A stretch of DNA of 64,000 nt from Bacillus sonorensis NBRC 101234 = KCTC 13918 (GTDB taxonomy: Bacteria; Bacillota; Bacilli; Bacillales; Bacillaceae): the NCBI RefSeq assembly GCF_001592005.1, contig NZ_BCVZ01000008.1, forward strand, positions 1-64,000, given 5' to 3'. The notes under the pieces are model-generated. The model made no database searches, had not been told where the DNA came from, and was given only the letters and a program-made list of their open reading frames with translations. A program made the position numbers and the translations under genes. Positions 1 through 8,898 of this stretch are shown piece after piece (within the stretch, counting starts at the first letter, position 1; the number at the start of each line of letters is the position of its first letter).

Positions 1-237
1 TTGGAGCTTGAAAAAGTGAAAAAATACATCGACATCCTGGACGGCAGAGAAAAAGAAGTCATCGTCGGCCGCTTCGGCCTTGATTTGAAGAAAGAAAAAA
101 CACAGCGCGAAATCGCGAAGGAGCTCGGGATTTCGCGGAGCTATGTGTCCCGGATTGAAAAGCGTGCGCTGATGAAGATGTTTCATGAGTTTTATCGGGC
201 GGAGAAAGAGAAGCGGAAGAAGGCGAAGGGGAAGTGA
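1..237 (+). CDS. sigK: RNA polymerase sigma-K factor, C-terminal part (partial at window edge)
   Basis: This is the 3' end of a sporulation sigma factor gene; the 5' part lies before the window. The 78 visible residues cover sigma region 4, which recognises the -35 element. Its helix-turn-helix lies around residues 36-56 ([19 protein letters not shown]), followed by the basic tail EKRKKAKGK typical of the mother-cell factor sigma-K. In B. subtilis this half of the gene is called spoIIIC and is separated from spoIVCB by the skin element until sporulation. From this window I cannot tell whether the gene is split here. The frame is open through the first base and has no defect, unlike all the other copies in the window, so this is probably the live copy. 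Confidence 0.85.
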   Translation: MELEKVKKYIDILDGREKEVIVGRFGLDLKKEKTQREIAKELGISRSYVSRIEKRALMKMFHEFYRAEKEKRKKAKGK

Positions 238-246
238 TGCCGTAGA

Positions 247-279
247 AAAGGCCGGAGAATAAAATTCGGCCTCTTTTTA
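247..279 (+). terminator. Intrinsic terminator of sigK
   Basis: A GC-rich hairpin (AGGCCGga / ttCGGCCT) followed by a T run lies ten bases after the sigK stop. Similar hairpins follow several of the sigK relics further on. Confidence 0.75.
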
Positions 280-883
280 TGGATCTTTAAAAAACGAGAT
301 GACTTTCTGGCATTTTTTGCTATCCTTTTATCTGTGACCGTAAATACACATGGGAGTCTAAGTATAGATGTTGCATAGTAACCTATTCTTCCTTACCGTC
401 TTTTAATTTAGATACCCCCTTCACTCCTCTAGGCAATTCCTCTCATTAATTCAAATTAATAATATGTCTCTATAAATCCCGTAGCGACATTCATAGAATC
501 ACGTGAATAAACCTTTTTGAAGTGTATAGTCTCAGAGATAGACATCGATATCCCAGTCTATTTATTATTTCCACCCACTTAAATCGGCACTGGCTTTTGT
601 TTATTCTTTGCTGACCAGATCATTATCACTGTGCAATGTAATGATAAACAGCCTCAAATACCTAATGTAGCAAACGGAAATACGATGCTACCTTCGAATA
701 AATCTCAATACAAAGAAAAACTATTTTATTTAAAAATAAAAAGACTTCTGCCATAGAAATAAATAATTCTTCATCTTTAACAGGTGTAAATAGCCTTATT
801 CAGGCAGTTAATAATGAAAGCCATCAGCTATTATATTTATTCATTCTTCTTACTTTGTGTATAACGTACAACTGTCCTATATA
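280..883. other. Gene-free stretch
   Basis: About 600 AT-rich bases with no convincing open frame, RNA gene or repeat. A short frame near 760-860 could be decayed coding DNA, but I cannot assign it. Confidence 0.4.
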
Positions 884-921
884 CGAGCACAGGTACACTC
901 TAAGTCGTGTGCTCTTTTTTT
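884..921. terminator. Terminator hairpin next to the GNAT gene end
   Basis: GAGCACA and TGTGCTC arms are followed by a run of eight T on the + strand. The hairpin lies at the 3' end of the minus-strand acetyltransferase and could act in both directions. Confidence 0.55.
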
Positions 922-1462
922 ATTTAACTACGTACTTTTTTGGAAGAAAAGAATAAACATATGTATCATATACCTTTCCGTTTTGATACATATACTTTTT
1001 TAAAATACCCTCTTTTTGAAATCCCATCTTGGTCAATAAATTGTTTGAAGCTGCATTTTCAATAAACACAACCGCACCTATTCTTGTTAAACCTAAAGTT
1101 TCAGAGGCATATGAAAGGATTTTGGATAATGCCTCGGACATATATCCCTTTCTCCAGTGATTCGGGTGAATTTCATAACCTATTTCTGCACGTTTGTGTT
1201 TTGGAGACCACGCGTTTAATCCAATTTTCCCAATCAACCCTCTTTCGCCTTTTCTTTCAATTCCCCAACGAATTCCTTTTTTCTCTTCAAAGTTTTTAGC
1301 GAAAAAATCCACAAGACCTCTTGCTTGATCAATAGTTTCCAACGAGTCTTGGCCATAAAAACGTGTGACATTATGATTCGAAAAACAAGCAAAAATCCCC
1401 TCTGCATCATCGTAAGTTATTTCTCTTAAAATTAGTCTTTCTGTTTCTAATGCAGGAAACAT
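920..1462 (-). CDS. GNAT-family N-acetyltransferase (RimJ/RimL type)
   Basis: Predicted cytosolic acetyl-CoA-dependent N-acetyltransferase of about 180 residues, the usual length for the RimJ/RimL subfamily. The N-terminus LETERLILREI is typical. The acetyl-CoA binding segment is seen around residues 103-115 (NHWRKGYMSEAL), followed by a C-terminal block (ENAASNNLLTKMGF) common to these enzymes. The substrate, which could be a ribosomal protein or a small amine or antibiotic, cannot be read from sequence. I chose the ATG at 1462 because AGGAGG lies just upstream; a TTG one codon earlier is the alternative. It is the only intact gene between the first two sigK copies, so it looks like cargo of that insertion. 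Confidence 0.85.
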   Translation of the reverse strand: MFPALETERLILREITYDDAEGIFACFSNHNVTRFYGQDSLETIDQARGLVDFFAKNFEEKKGIRWGIERKGERGLIGKIGLNAWSPKHKRAEIGYEIHPNHWRKGYMSEALSKILSYASETLGLTRIGAVVFIENAASNNLLTKMGFQKEGILKKYMYQNGKVYDTYVYSFLPKKYVVK

Positions 1463-1580
1463 CAACCTTCCTCCTATCTATCTTCCTAATATATCGAACC
1501 TTTAACTAACACAGTCTCATATTCCAAAATTATAACAAAAACGAACAATAATTACTTTTATTAATGAAAAAAGGCTCAGT

Positions 1581-1945
1581 AAAAAACGGATAACCTGTGA
1601 GTGGCAACGAAATTTCGCTCATCGATGTCCTCAAATCGGAAAACGAAGACGTCATCGACACCATCCAGCTCAGGCACAGAGCTTGAAAAAGTGAAAAAAT
1701 ACATCGACATCCTCGACGGCACAGAAAAAGAAGTCATCGTCGGCCGCTTCGGCCTTGATTTGAAAAAAGAGAAAACGCAGTGCGAAATCGCGAAGGAGCT
1801 CGGGATTTCGCGGAGCTATGTGTCCCGGATTGAGAAGCGCGCGCTGATAAAGATGTTTCATGAGTTTTATCGGGCTGAGAAGGAGAAGCGGAAGAAGGCC
1901 AAGGGGAAATGATGTATAAGCCGGTCTAAAACTCCGGCTTCTTTT
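1581..1945 (+). pseudogene. Duplicated 3' end of sigK (relic 2) with terminator
   Basis: From about 1602 the sequence follows sigK from the [14 protein letters not shown] region onward, then shifts frame near 1678 (one base off before GCTTGAAAAAG) and continues to the normal end at 1912. Against the first copy I count about 13 substitutions over 232 shared bases, one of them changing R to C in TQ(R)EIAKEL. It is preceded by the non-sigK string CGGATAACCTGTGAG, which recurs before relic 5. A hairpin AGCCGG / CCGGCTT with T run follows (1918-1945). A 103-residue open frame crosses the relic, but its first 27 residues are out of the sigma frame. A functional protein is unlikely. Confidence 0.85.
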
Positions 1946-2352
1946 CATTCCATTAGGCCCTCAACATACTGAATCCATATCATTGGTTATGAAAGCTTAT
2001 TCTCATTACACTCGTATATTCACTTTGCACCATTTCTATACGTTTATATGAATTATGGTTAAAAAATGGAGAGCCTAACGTCCCCAATTCGGCATGCCAG
2101 TCATTTTTCATTTTGCAATTCTTTGTTTTTTCCGATCCTATATTTCAAGCGTGGAGGCCCATTCAATCTCTATGTTTGCGTAAAGTTACATTCATTTTGT
2201 GTACAAAATAGTCACTGATACTGCATCAAGGATAAACCTGTAGGGATGAAAAACAAAAAAGATACCAATTTAATCTTTGGCGTCTTCTCTATTTGATTCC
2301 CTCTACAATTGTTAGCATATCTCATCTTACTAATGGAAAATATAAAGTTAAC
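1946..2352. other. Intergenic stretch with a bidirectional terminator
   Basis: No gene is visible. At about 2259-2290 an AGATACC / GGCGTCT hairpin with flanking A and T runs lies downstream of the minus-strand HAD-Nudix gene. A near copy of the same hairpin and its flank (GATTCCCTC) sits at 6116-6146. Confidence 0.45.
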
Positions 2353-3588
2353 TTAACGAATAAAAGCTAGGTCTTTCTGTGCTAAGGCATCCTCCAACCA
2401 CCTAGGGTGCATTGGCAGTAGATTTTCTGGTAACTCGTGGATATTAAAATACCTAATTTCTAAAGCCTCCTCTGTGGATTTTTTCAATTCTCCTCCAATC
2501 ACTTCACATTGAAAACAGTTGGTAATAAAGTGACTGACTCTTCCGTCAGGGTAAATAAATGTCTGTGAGCTTGGATCTGAATAAACCCCAATCATTTTAG
2601 AGACTTTAACAGTTAATCCGGTTTCCTCTTTTATTTCTCTTATTATCGCTTGTTCAACTGATTCACCAGGTTCCACATGTCCTGAAGGTATGCCCCATTG
2701 ACCATTATCAGCACGCTTCATTAATAAAACCGAACTTGATTCTTTGATTATTATTCCAGCGACTCCAGCTTTAACTTGTTCTGTCCATTGATAATCTGGT
2801 TTCTCACGTACTTCTATCTTAACTTCACTATCGAACAAATACTTCAAATCGCGGATCACAACATCTGGATTTCTAAAGTCATGTTCTACAGGAAATAAAG
2901 TATTTTGATCAGAAACTAAGATAGAAGGTATACCCATTCGGTTCGCTCCAATAATATCTGTCTCAGGTGTATCTCCAATCATGACGCATCTTTCTCTGTC
3001 TTCAAAGGACTCAAGTACTTTTTCAAATATTGAAGACTCCGGCTTTCCAATGATGATGGGCTCTTTATCTGCTCCCGTTTTAACAGCCTCAACTATGGCA
3101 CCTGTAGCTGGAGCTGGTCCTTTAGCGGTGGGAAATGTTTTATCCCCATTTGTAGCAATAAATGAAGCCCCGCTGCGGATGAGATTTACCGCCTTATGTA
3201 TATCTTGAAAAGTAATATTGTGATCCCATCCAATGACAACAGCCTCTGCTAGGTCTTCTTCAAGATCAATACCAGCTTTTTGAATCTCGCTTTTAAGTTC
3301 ATCATTTCCTAATATATATGCTCTCTTTATTCCAGCCTTAACAAGGTAATCAGCTGTTGCCCACCCCGAAGTAATCACTTCATCAATACTTGCTGAAAAA
3401 CCGAGTTTATGAAGCCTTTTAACAATCGTTTCTCTTGTAACACAGGGATCATTCGTTAAAAAACGAATGGATTTCTTTTCTTCACGGAGGCGTTTTAAAG
3501 AAGAAACAGCTTCTGGTAAAGCTTTGTCTCCTATATAAATAACTCCGTCTAAATCGAATAAAAATACATCATATTCCTTATAGATCAT
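2353..3588 (-). CDS. HAD-IIA phosphatase fused to a Nudix hydrolase
   Basis: A 411-residue two-domain protein. The N-terminal domain is a NagD-like HAD-IIA phosphatase: nucleophile motif FDLDGV with D12 and D14, a conserved lysine near 182 (GKPE), and the metal-binding acids GDTPETD at 205-211. The C-terminal domain is a Nudix pyrophosphohydrolase with a complete Nudix box at 303-325 (GHVEPGES, then REIKEETGL). The fusion is longer than either family alone. It starts 11 bases after thiD stops, with the AAGGAG ribosome site overlapping the thiD stop codon, so it is co-translated in a TPP-riboswitch operon. In E. coli the HAD protein Cof and the Nudix protein YmfB hydrolyse thiamine-pyrimidine pyrophosphates. 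A similar clean-up role is an inference. Confidence 0.85.
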   Translation of the reverse strand: MIYKEYDVFLFDLDGVIYIGDKALPEAVSSLKRLREEKKSIRFLTNDPCVTRETIVKRLHKLGFSASIDEVITSGWATADYLVKAGIKRAYILGNDELKSEIQKAGIDLEEDLAEAVVIGWDHNITFQDIHKAVNLIRSGASFIATNGDKTFPTAKGPAPATGAIVEAVKTGADKEPIIIGKPESSIFEKVLESFEDRERCVMIGDTPETDIIGANRMGIPSILVSDQNTLFPVEHDFRNPDVVIRDLKYLFDSEVKIEVREKPDYQWTEQVKAGVAGIIIKESSSVLLMKRADNGQWGIPSGHVEPGESVEQAIIREIKEETGLTVKVSKMIGVYSDPSSQTFIYPDGRVSHFITNCFQCEVIGGELKKSTEEALEIRYFNIHELPENLLPMHPRWLEDALAQKDLAFIR

Positions 3589-3599
3589 CGTAACACTCC

Positions 3600-4418
3600 T
3601 TAAGTCGTTGTCTCTTGATTAATAATTGAGCGATACGCGAAATGATTTGTAGGCCCTTGTCCCTTCCCAATCCCTATAGGATGTTTAATGGCTGCTGAAA
3701 TAAATTCTTTTCCAGTCGCTACCGATTCTGGTATACTGTGCTGCTTTGCTAGCTCTGCAGTTATAACGGCAGAAAAAGTACAGCCTGTTCCATGGGTATG
3801 TTTTGTATCAAAGCGAGGAGAAACAAATTCCTCAAAGGCCTCGTCAAAGTACATAATATCGCGAGCTTCTCCGTTCAAATGCCCTCCTTTTACGACAGCA
3901 CTCTTTGCTCCATATACTTCCACAATTTCTTTAGCAGCATCACGCATCTGCTGTATCGTTTTTATCGATTTGCCGATGATTACTTCCGCTTCCGGAATAT
4001 TTGGTGTAATAACAGTTGTTTGAGGTAGTAATAATTTTTTTAAATGATTAACGGCATCCTTATGAAGCAGATGATGTCCGCTTTTAGCAACCATAACTGG
4101 GTCCATCACATACGATTGGATATTAGCCGCTTTTAATTTTTCAGCTATCAGTTCAATAATTTCCACACTTGCAAGCATACCGGTTTTTACAGCATCCGGT
4201 TTTATGTCTCCAATGACACAGTCTATTTGCTGAGATATATTATTCAGAGATACCTCCTCAAAACTTTTCACACCAAGTGTGTTTTGAGCAACAACTGATG
4301 TAATAACAGCCATTCCATATACTTGCTGCTCCTGAAAGGTTTTTAAGTCTGCATGAATTCCCGCTCCCCCGGTTGGATCTGTTCCTGCAATCGAAAGTGC
4401 TTTATAAATTTCCGTCAT
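3600..4418 (-). CDS. thiD: Hydroxymethylpyrimidine / phosphomethylpyrimidine kinase (ThiD/PdxK type)
   Basis: A 272-residue ribokinase-fold kinase. It would phosphorylate HMP and HMP-phosphate for thiamine synthesis, or a B6 vitamer as in the PdxK branch. Visible are the substrate loop AGTDPTGGAG at 11-20, the VMDPVM block near 104-109, TPNIPEAEV near 138-146, KGGH at 177-180, and the anion-hole motif HGTGCTFSA with C213. Length is normal and no defect is seen. The TPP riboswitch upstream favours a thiamine role. The cell probably has another thiD in its main thiamine operon, so this copy may serve salvage or an antimetabolite pathway. Confidence 0.88.
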   Translation of the reverse strand: MTEIYKALSIAGTDPTGGAGIHADLKTFQEQQVYGMAVITSVVAQNTLGVKSFEEVSLNNISQQIDCVIGDIKPDAVKTGMLASVEIIELIAEKLKAANIQSYVMDPVMVAKSGHHLLHKDAVNHLKKLLLPQTTVITPNIPEAEVIIGKSIKTIQQMRDAAKEIVEVYGAKSAVVKGGHLNGEARDIMYFDEAFEEFVSPRFDTKHTHGTGCTFSAVITAELAKQHSIPESVATGKEFISAAIKHPIGIGKGQGPTNHFAYRSIINQETTT

Positions 4419-4496
4419 CTCATACTCCTCCTCTAAGCAGGTTTAACTGCTTCAAAAATGATAAAAGGTGGATATTCCTTTTCACTTTTCCAATTA

Positions 4497-5188
4497 TTAA
4501 ATTTCGATAGCCTTTAACTGCTCTCCGTCAATTTCCTTTAACGTTGGTTCTAGTAAAGTTACACTTTCAAAACCTGCATTAGATAAAAGTTTATAGTACA
4601 TTGACTTCGGCCAATGAAAGTCATTTAAAATTAAATCTGCTTGTTCAGGAACATGAAGCCACTCATTTCTTTCTTCTCCATAAGAATATTCTTTCCCCGG
4701 TATTCCGTTGCGAAAGGTTGAAAATTCTATTCCGGTCTATTCCGGTTGAATCAGGGTTGGTATCGAGTATAACAAAAGAAGCACCCGGTTTTAACACACG
4801 AAAAATTTCATCCATAATTCTTTTGATACGTTGATCATTCTCTGTATTAATAAAGACGTAACAGGCCATAGCAGCATCAACTGAATGATCTGGTAAGAAG
4901 GAAAGATTATCATGATCAATTAAATGATAGTCAACATGTGGATGCTTTCTTTTTGTCTTTGCTATATCTAACATCTTACTTGATTCATCTACTGCGATTA
5001 CATTGCAATCTATTCTGTCAGCTAACCTATATGCTACCTTTCCGGGACCACAGCCAAAATCGAGCATCTTTTTAATATCCGCTTTTAAATTTACGAAAAA
5101 CATACTCAAAACCTAATGTTTGTTCTAAAACGTCGTTATAAGCATCGAATTTACCAATAACACTGTCTACTTTCCAAGAAGTTTTCAT
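4497..5188 (-). pseudogene. Class I SAM-dependent methyltransferase, frameshifted twice
   Basis: The reading begins at ATG 5188, preceded by AGGAGGG, and stays open for about 33 codons. It then shifts near 5090, just before LKADIKKMLDFGCGPGK. The SAM-binding motif I (DFGCGPG) and later motifs (DHDNLSFLPDHSVDAAMA, EIFRVLKPGASFVILD) are intact. A second break near 4725-4745 is a tandem copy of the ten bases CCGGAATAGA. Removing one copy restores a frame that runs through RNEWLHVPEQADL to a stop at 4497. The restored protein would be about 230 residues. Its place between a deoxyribosyltransferase-like gene and thiD suggests methylation of a pyrimidine or nucleoside product, which is an inference. 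Confidence 0.75.
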
Positions 5189-5299
5189 TAAATTCCCTCC
5201 TGTTTAGTTCAGAAGTAATTAAACCACTTATTTCTAACAAAAAATTGATAAATAGGAAGTAACCCTTGAAATAGAGAATGATCCATATCTCGTTTATAA

Positions 5300-5755
5300 G
5301 CAATATGCTGATATATACTGAAAAGTAAAAGAAAAGGATACTTTTAATCTTCTCTAATAAATCATCAGTATCTTTAAAATTTATGTATTCAACATCAGCT
5401 ACTACATTTAACCCTTGAACTAAGAATGCGTAATCCCTATCAACTATCTTTTTTTTAAGGCTGAAGCCCATCCAATTTCTATATGCGTTCCAGGAGAAGC
5501 TGGTGAGCCAGGAAAAGCTACAAAAAGGTCGCAAGTGCTTATTTCTTCAAAATCAATTTTAGTGCATTGTTGGGGTGTCATGAAATCTTTCCCCCATACT
5601 TCTCGCTTGTGGGCATTATGAACAAACCATCCTTCATTTTCAAAAAAAGAAATTAATGACTCTAACTTTCCCCTTTCATGTAAACTCATCAATCCGGTAT
5701 TCTCATCTACTAAACTTTTAAAAGGCCCTGCTAAAAAAACTTTTTTAGTTGTCAC
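5300..5755 (-). pseudogene. Nucleoside 2-deoxyribosyltransferase-family protein, frameshifted
   Basis: First gene after the TPP riboswitch. It starts at GTG 5755 with ribosome site AAGGGTG. The N-terminus KVFLAGPF, the DFEEISTCDLFVAF block and the GTHIEIGWA motif are those of the nucleoside 2-deoxyribosyltransferase fold, which also contains CMP hydrolases such as MilB and BcmB. The frame ends early at an A8 tract near 5450-5457. With one more A it continues (LKKKIVDRDYAFLVQGL, then a DLLEKIKS end). The left boundary is approximate because the shifted frame has no obvious native stop. It could be a pseudogene, polymerase slippage in the A tract, or a sequencing error. Confidence 0.7.
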
Positions 5756-5782
5756 TTTAATATCACCCTTTCAAAATAAATA

Positions 5783-5809
5783 AAGCCACTTTCATATGGA
5801 AAGTGGCTT
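5783..5809 (-). terminator. Riboswitch terminator hairpin
   Basis: On the minus strand the arms AAGCCACTTTC and GAAAGTGGCTT enclose a short loop and are followed by a T-rich stretch. It lies between the TPP aptamer and the first gene, so it is the likely switch-controlled terminator. Confidence 0.8.
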
Positions 5810-5847
5810 AAATATAGATAAGATAAAAAAATCTCTCTAATTTTTTC

Positions 5848-5932
5848 ACTTCCCTACGCTGGTGTTAACCAAATCAGGTTCAAAGGGTCAGGACTTATGT
5901 CTCTTCTCAGCTTCTAAAAGCTCCCCCAGTGG
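5848..5932 (-). promoter_or_regulatory. TPP (thiamine pyrophosphate) riboswitch aptamer
   Basis: Read on the minus strand the region shows the conserved THI-box parts in order: a GGGGGAGC opening stem, GCTGAGA, ACCCTTTGAACCTGAT, GTTAACACC and AGCGTAGGGAAG. These match the TPP aptamer core and both helical arms. With the terminator downstream, high TPP should stop transcription of the deoxyribosyltransferase-methyltransferase-thiD-HAD/Nudix operon. Confidence 0.95.
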
Positions 5933-6115
5933 ATAAAATATAAATATTTACTTTTACCCTAAACCATTCCATACCATTAGTCAAACAATGATAGGATTAA
6001 TGTTGAACCCTACGTATCAACCGACAAAAGGTTTTTGAAAGTTAATCATGAGTTGCATTTGATGCCACGTCATGGGTACACTTAGAAGATTTAATAACTT
6101 TAAAGCAAAACAAAA

Positions 6116-6146
6116 GAAGATACCAATATAATTCGGCATCTTCTTT
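6116..6146. terminator. Bidirectional terminator after the OCD-like gene
   Basis: AGAAGATACC and GGCATCTTCTTT form a hairpin with A and T flanks. It ends the minus-strand (hydroxy)proline cluster and resembles the hairpin at 2259-2290. Confidence 0.65.
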
Positions 6147-6204
6147 ATAAGTTCGATTCCCTCAACCTATAGTAAAAGCATATCTTCATTTACAAGAACC
6201 TTTA

Positions 6205-7179
6205 TCATAACTGAATAGTTATCCCCACCTTATTTTCGACGGCTTTTTTGTAAAAATACTTAGCTATGACAATATCCACTGCTGCTAGTCCAACTGATTT
6301 AAATAAAGTGATTTCTTTATCTTCTGTTCTCCCTTTACCTTCTTCTATAAGTTGCCCGAGCTCTCCATAAATGTCACTAGCATTAAAAACTCCTTCATTT
6401 ATTGGAACTTGAAAGTCACCTGCCTCCTCTAATGCTGCTTCTTTCGATTCTACTACAACTTTATCAGCAGAAGATACAACATGAGACGGCAATTCTTGCA
6501 TTGTAGGCCTAAATGATCCTACAGCATTTACATGAACTCCAGGTTTTAATCGTTCTGAAAATACCGGTGTTGAAGAGTTCGTGGCAGTAACAATAATGTC
6601 TGCTTCACGCATTGCCATATCAGCGTCTGAATATACTTGGACACACTTATTGAATGTTTTTCTTACATATTCCGCAAATTTATGCGCCCTTTTTTCAGTT
6701 CGGTTATAAAGAAAAATTTCTTGTATATCTCGAACGGCTAAAACAGCTTCAACTAAACCCTTTGCTTGTTCACCGGTACCGATAATACATAGTTTTTTTG
6801 AATCTTCACGAGATAAGTATTTCGTTGCTGCACCTGATAAAGCGCCTGTTCTAACCATTGTTAAATAAGAGCCTTCCAAAAGAGCTAATGGCTCGCCTGT
6901 TTTGAAGTCTGAAAGCATTACCACACCGTTTATTGTTTTCTTACCCAGTTTCTGGTTATCGACAGCTACGTTTACGATCTTTACCCCTACGCTATTAAGC
7001 TTTTCGGCTACAGATGGCATGATTAAAGAAGTATTTTGATCATTATGAAAAGAAAGAGCAGCGCGGATAGGTGTTATCGTTCTTTCTGCTGAAAATTCCT
7101 TTAGAGCGACGGCTGCATATTCAATAATTTCTTTCATATCTACTAGTTTTTTTTGTTCATCTGCGTTTAGGATTAACAT
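6205..7179 (-). CDS. Ornithine cyclodeaminase / delta1-pyrroline-2-carboxylate reductase family protein
   Basis: A mu-crystallin/OCD-family NAD(P)-dependent enzyme of about 324 residues. The dinucleotide-binding motif IIGTGEQAKG is followed by a typical DADMAMREADIIVTATNSSTPVF block, and the family substrate motif MVRTGALSGAATKYLS is present. In hydroxyproline and proline-epimer pathways such proteins often reduce pyrroline-2-carboxylate to L-proline rather than cyclise ornithine. The neighbouring epimerase and permease favour that reading. I chose the ATG at 7179 for the GGAG/AAGGAAG signals ahead of it; an upstream TTG adds 14 residues without a ribosome site. It is the last gene of the sigma-54-dependent unit. 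Confidence 0.82.
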   Translation of the reverse strand: MLILNADEQKKLVDMKEIIEYAAVALKEFSAERTITPIRAALSFHNDQNTSLIMPSVAEKLNSVGVKIVNVAVDNQKLGKKTINGVVMLSDFKTGEPLALLEGSYLTMVRTGALSGAATKYLSREDSKKLCIIGTGEQAKGLVEAVLAVRDIQEIFLYNRTEKRAHKFAEYVRKTFNKCVQVYSDADMAMREADIIVTATNSSTPVFSERLKPGVHVNAVGSFRPTMQELPSHVVSSADKVVVESKEAALEEAGDFQVPINEGVFNASDIYGELGQLIEEGKGRTEDKEITLFKSVGLAAVDIVIAKYFYKKAVENKVGITIQL

Positions 7180-7255
7180 GCTTCCTTCATCTCCATTTCT
7201 ATTTATGTTTTTGTTTAACAAGTTAAGATGTTAAAGATCTCATAAGCATATTTCT

Positions 7256-8869
7256 TTAACTCCCTATTTTTCTATTTCTATCTGCTATATTCATTTGATT
7301 ATTCATTTCTTCTTCTACTTCATCATAGTCAATGATTGCTTTAGGCAAGGCGGTGTACTGACTCCAGATGAAGGATAAAAGAGCAATAGCTCCTACACTA
7401 ATAAGGTCAAAAGGATTTTTTAGAAACCCGATTCCTCCAAATGATCCTAAATAAGAAACAATCATCATCCCTAGATAAAAAGCTAACATCCACCATACAG
7501 ACTTTAATTGCTGTTTAAAGCTAACATCTTGAACAGGAACTCTCTTTTTAGATGCACAGTAGAAAAGAAACATTAAAAATTGAACACCTAAAATCCATGA
7601 CACTGTTTGCCATCCGGCCCAGTATACGATAAAGGCAGCAAAGATAAATGCCAATGGAGCTACCATCTTCATACCTCTAACTCGATAAGGCCGCTCAACA
7701 TGTTTGGCATTCTTTCTTAAAGCCCCAGCAGAAACTGGTGCGATGGCGTAAGAAAGAATAAGGGCTACTGAACACACGCTGACTAAAGTATTCCAAGAAG
7801 GGAATGGTAGTGTCCAAAAAACTGACATTATAAAAGTTAGAAACAGCGATGCTTGGGGTACACCGGTTTTATTATTAATTGAAGCAAACTTTTTAAAGAA
7901 AGTTCTGTTTTTTGCCCATGCATACATTAAACGGGAAGTCGTAGACATATAAATGTTTCCATTCCCGCCAGGAGAAATAATCGCATCTAATGCTACTAAA
8001 TTAGCTAACCAGCCTAAGCCAAGAATAATGGCTATGTCTTTGAAAGGTAAACTAAATCCCTTATGGATATCTCCCCAACCATTTGTCAGCATATTTGTAG
8101 GAATGCTTCCTATAAAAGATAATTGTAAAAGTAGATATATGACTGTTGAGACAATAATCGTTAGAATTAAAGCAACTGGTATTGTTTTTTTAGGATTTTT
8201 CACTTCACTGGCAGCCGCAACAATTGGATGTAATCCAAGATAGGCAAAAATAACACCACCAGCTGATATAGCTGATTGAATGCCATATGTACCAAATGGT
8301 GCAAATCCATGAATAGTGTAATTTGCACTATTAAAGTGCATTAACAAAATAACAATGATTAGTATAGGAACGATATATTTAATAAACGATAATAGTGTAT
8401 TGAATTTAACAAATGCTTTTACGCCCCTATAATTAAGCAAGAAAAAAGCAGCCAGTAATATAAACTGTACAAACCATCCAAAAAGAGTCGGAGAATCTGA
8501 ACCTTCAATCGTTAATGAAGGCCACCAAAATGTTGCATATTGACGTACTGCCACAACCTCAAGGGCAATAAGACTTGTATAGGCAATGATCGTGATAAAA
8601 GAAATCATATACCCCACTAGAGGTCCATGAGAATATACAGGATAGCGTATTATACCTCCAGCTCTTGGCAAAGAGGAACCCAGCTCTGCATATACAATTC
8701 CAAGGACCAAGATGATCAAACCAGCGATAAGCCAAGAAATCCACCCAGCTGGTCCCGCCATAGAAGCAACATTACTTACAGCAAACAGCCATGCTGATCC
8801 GAAAATAGCCCCTAACCCTATCAAGAATAGATCCAGTAAGGATATTTCCCTTTTGAATTTCCCGTTCAT
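7256..8869 (-). CDS. APC-superfamily amino acid permease
   Basis: A 537-residue integral membrane protein with about 12-14 predicted hydrophobic segments. The first segment carries the APC motif GLGAIFGSAWLFA, and AAASEVKNPKKTIP is the conserved cytoplasmic loop of this family. It lies between the epimerase and the OCD-like gene, 29 and 76 bases from its neighbours as annotated. It therefore probably imports the amino acid they degrade, perhaps proline or a hydroxyproline. Ribosome site GGGGGG lies just before ATG 8869. The hydrophilic C-terminus (DYDEVEEEMNNQ) is unremarkable. Confidence 0.85.
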   Translation of the reverse strand: MNGKFKREISLLDLFLIGLGAIFGSAWLFAVSNVASMAGPAGWISWLIAGLIILVLGIVYAELGSSLPRAGGIIRYPVYSHGPLVGYMISFITIIAYTSLIALEVVAVRQYATFWWPSLTIEGSDSPTLFGWFVQFILLAAFFLLNYRGVKAFVKFNTLLSFIKYIVPILIIVILLMHFNSANYTIHGFAPFGTYGIQSAISAGGVIFAYLGLHPIVAAASEVKNPKKTIPVALILTIIVSTVIYLLLQLSFIGSIPTNMLTNGWGDIHKGFSLPFKDIAIILGLGWLANLVALDAIISPGGNGNIYMSTTSRLMYAWAKNRTFFKKFASINNKTGVPQASLFLTFIMSVFWTLPFPSWNTLVSVCSVALILSYAIAPVSAGALRKNAKHVERPYRVRGMKMVAPLAFIFAAFIVYWAGWQTVSWILGVQFLMFLFYCASKKRVPVQDVSFKQQLKSVWWMLAFYLGMMIVSYLGSFGGIGFLKNPFDLISVGAIALLSFIWSQYTALPKAIIDYDEVEEEMNNQMNIADRNRKIGS

Positions 8870-8898
8870 ATATTCCCCCCTGTATGCCTCTAAGACAT

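Noticed and set aside
1670-1948. Open frame on the minus strand across sigK relic 2 (and similar ones at other relics)
   Set aside because: It is the antisense shadow of the sigma coding sequence; no ribosome site or known domain.
5151-5534. 127-residue minus-strand frame after the deoxyribosyltransferase-like gene
   Set aside because: Only its first half is the shifted continuation of that enzyme; the hydrophobic tail is non-coding sequence running into the methyltransferase start.
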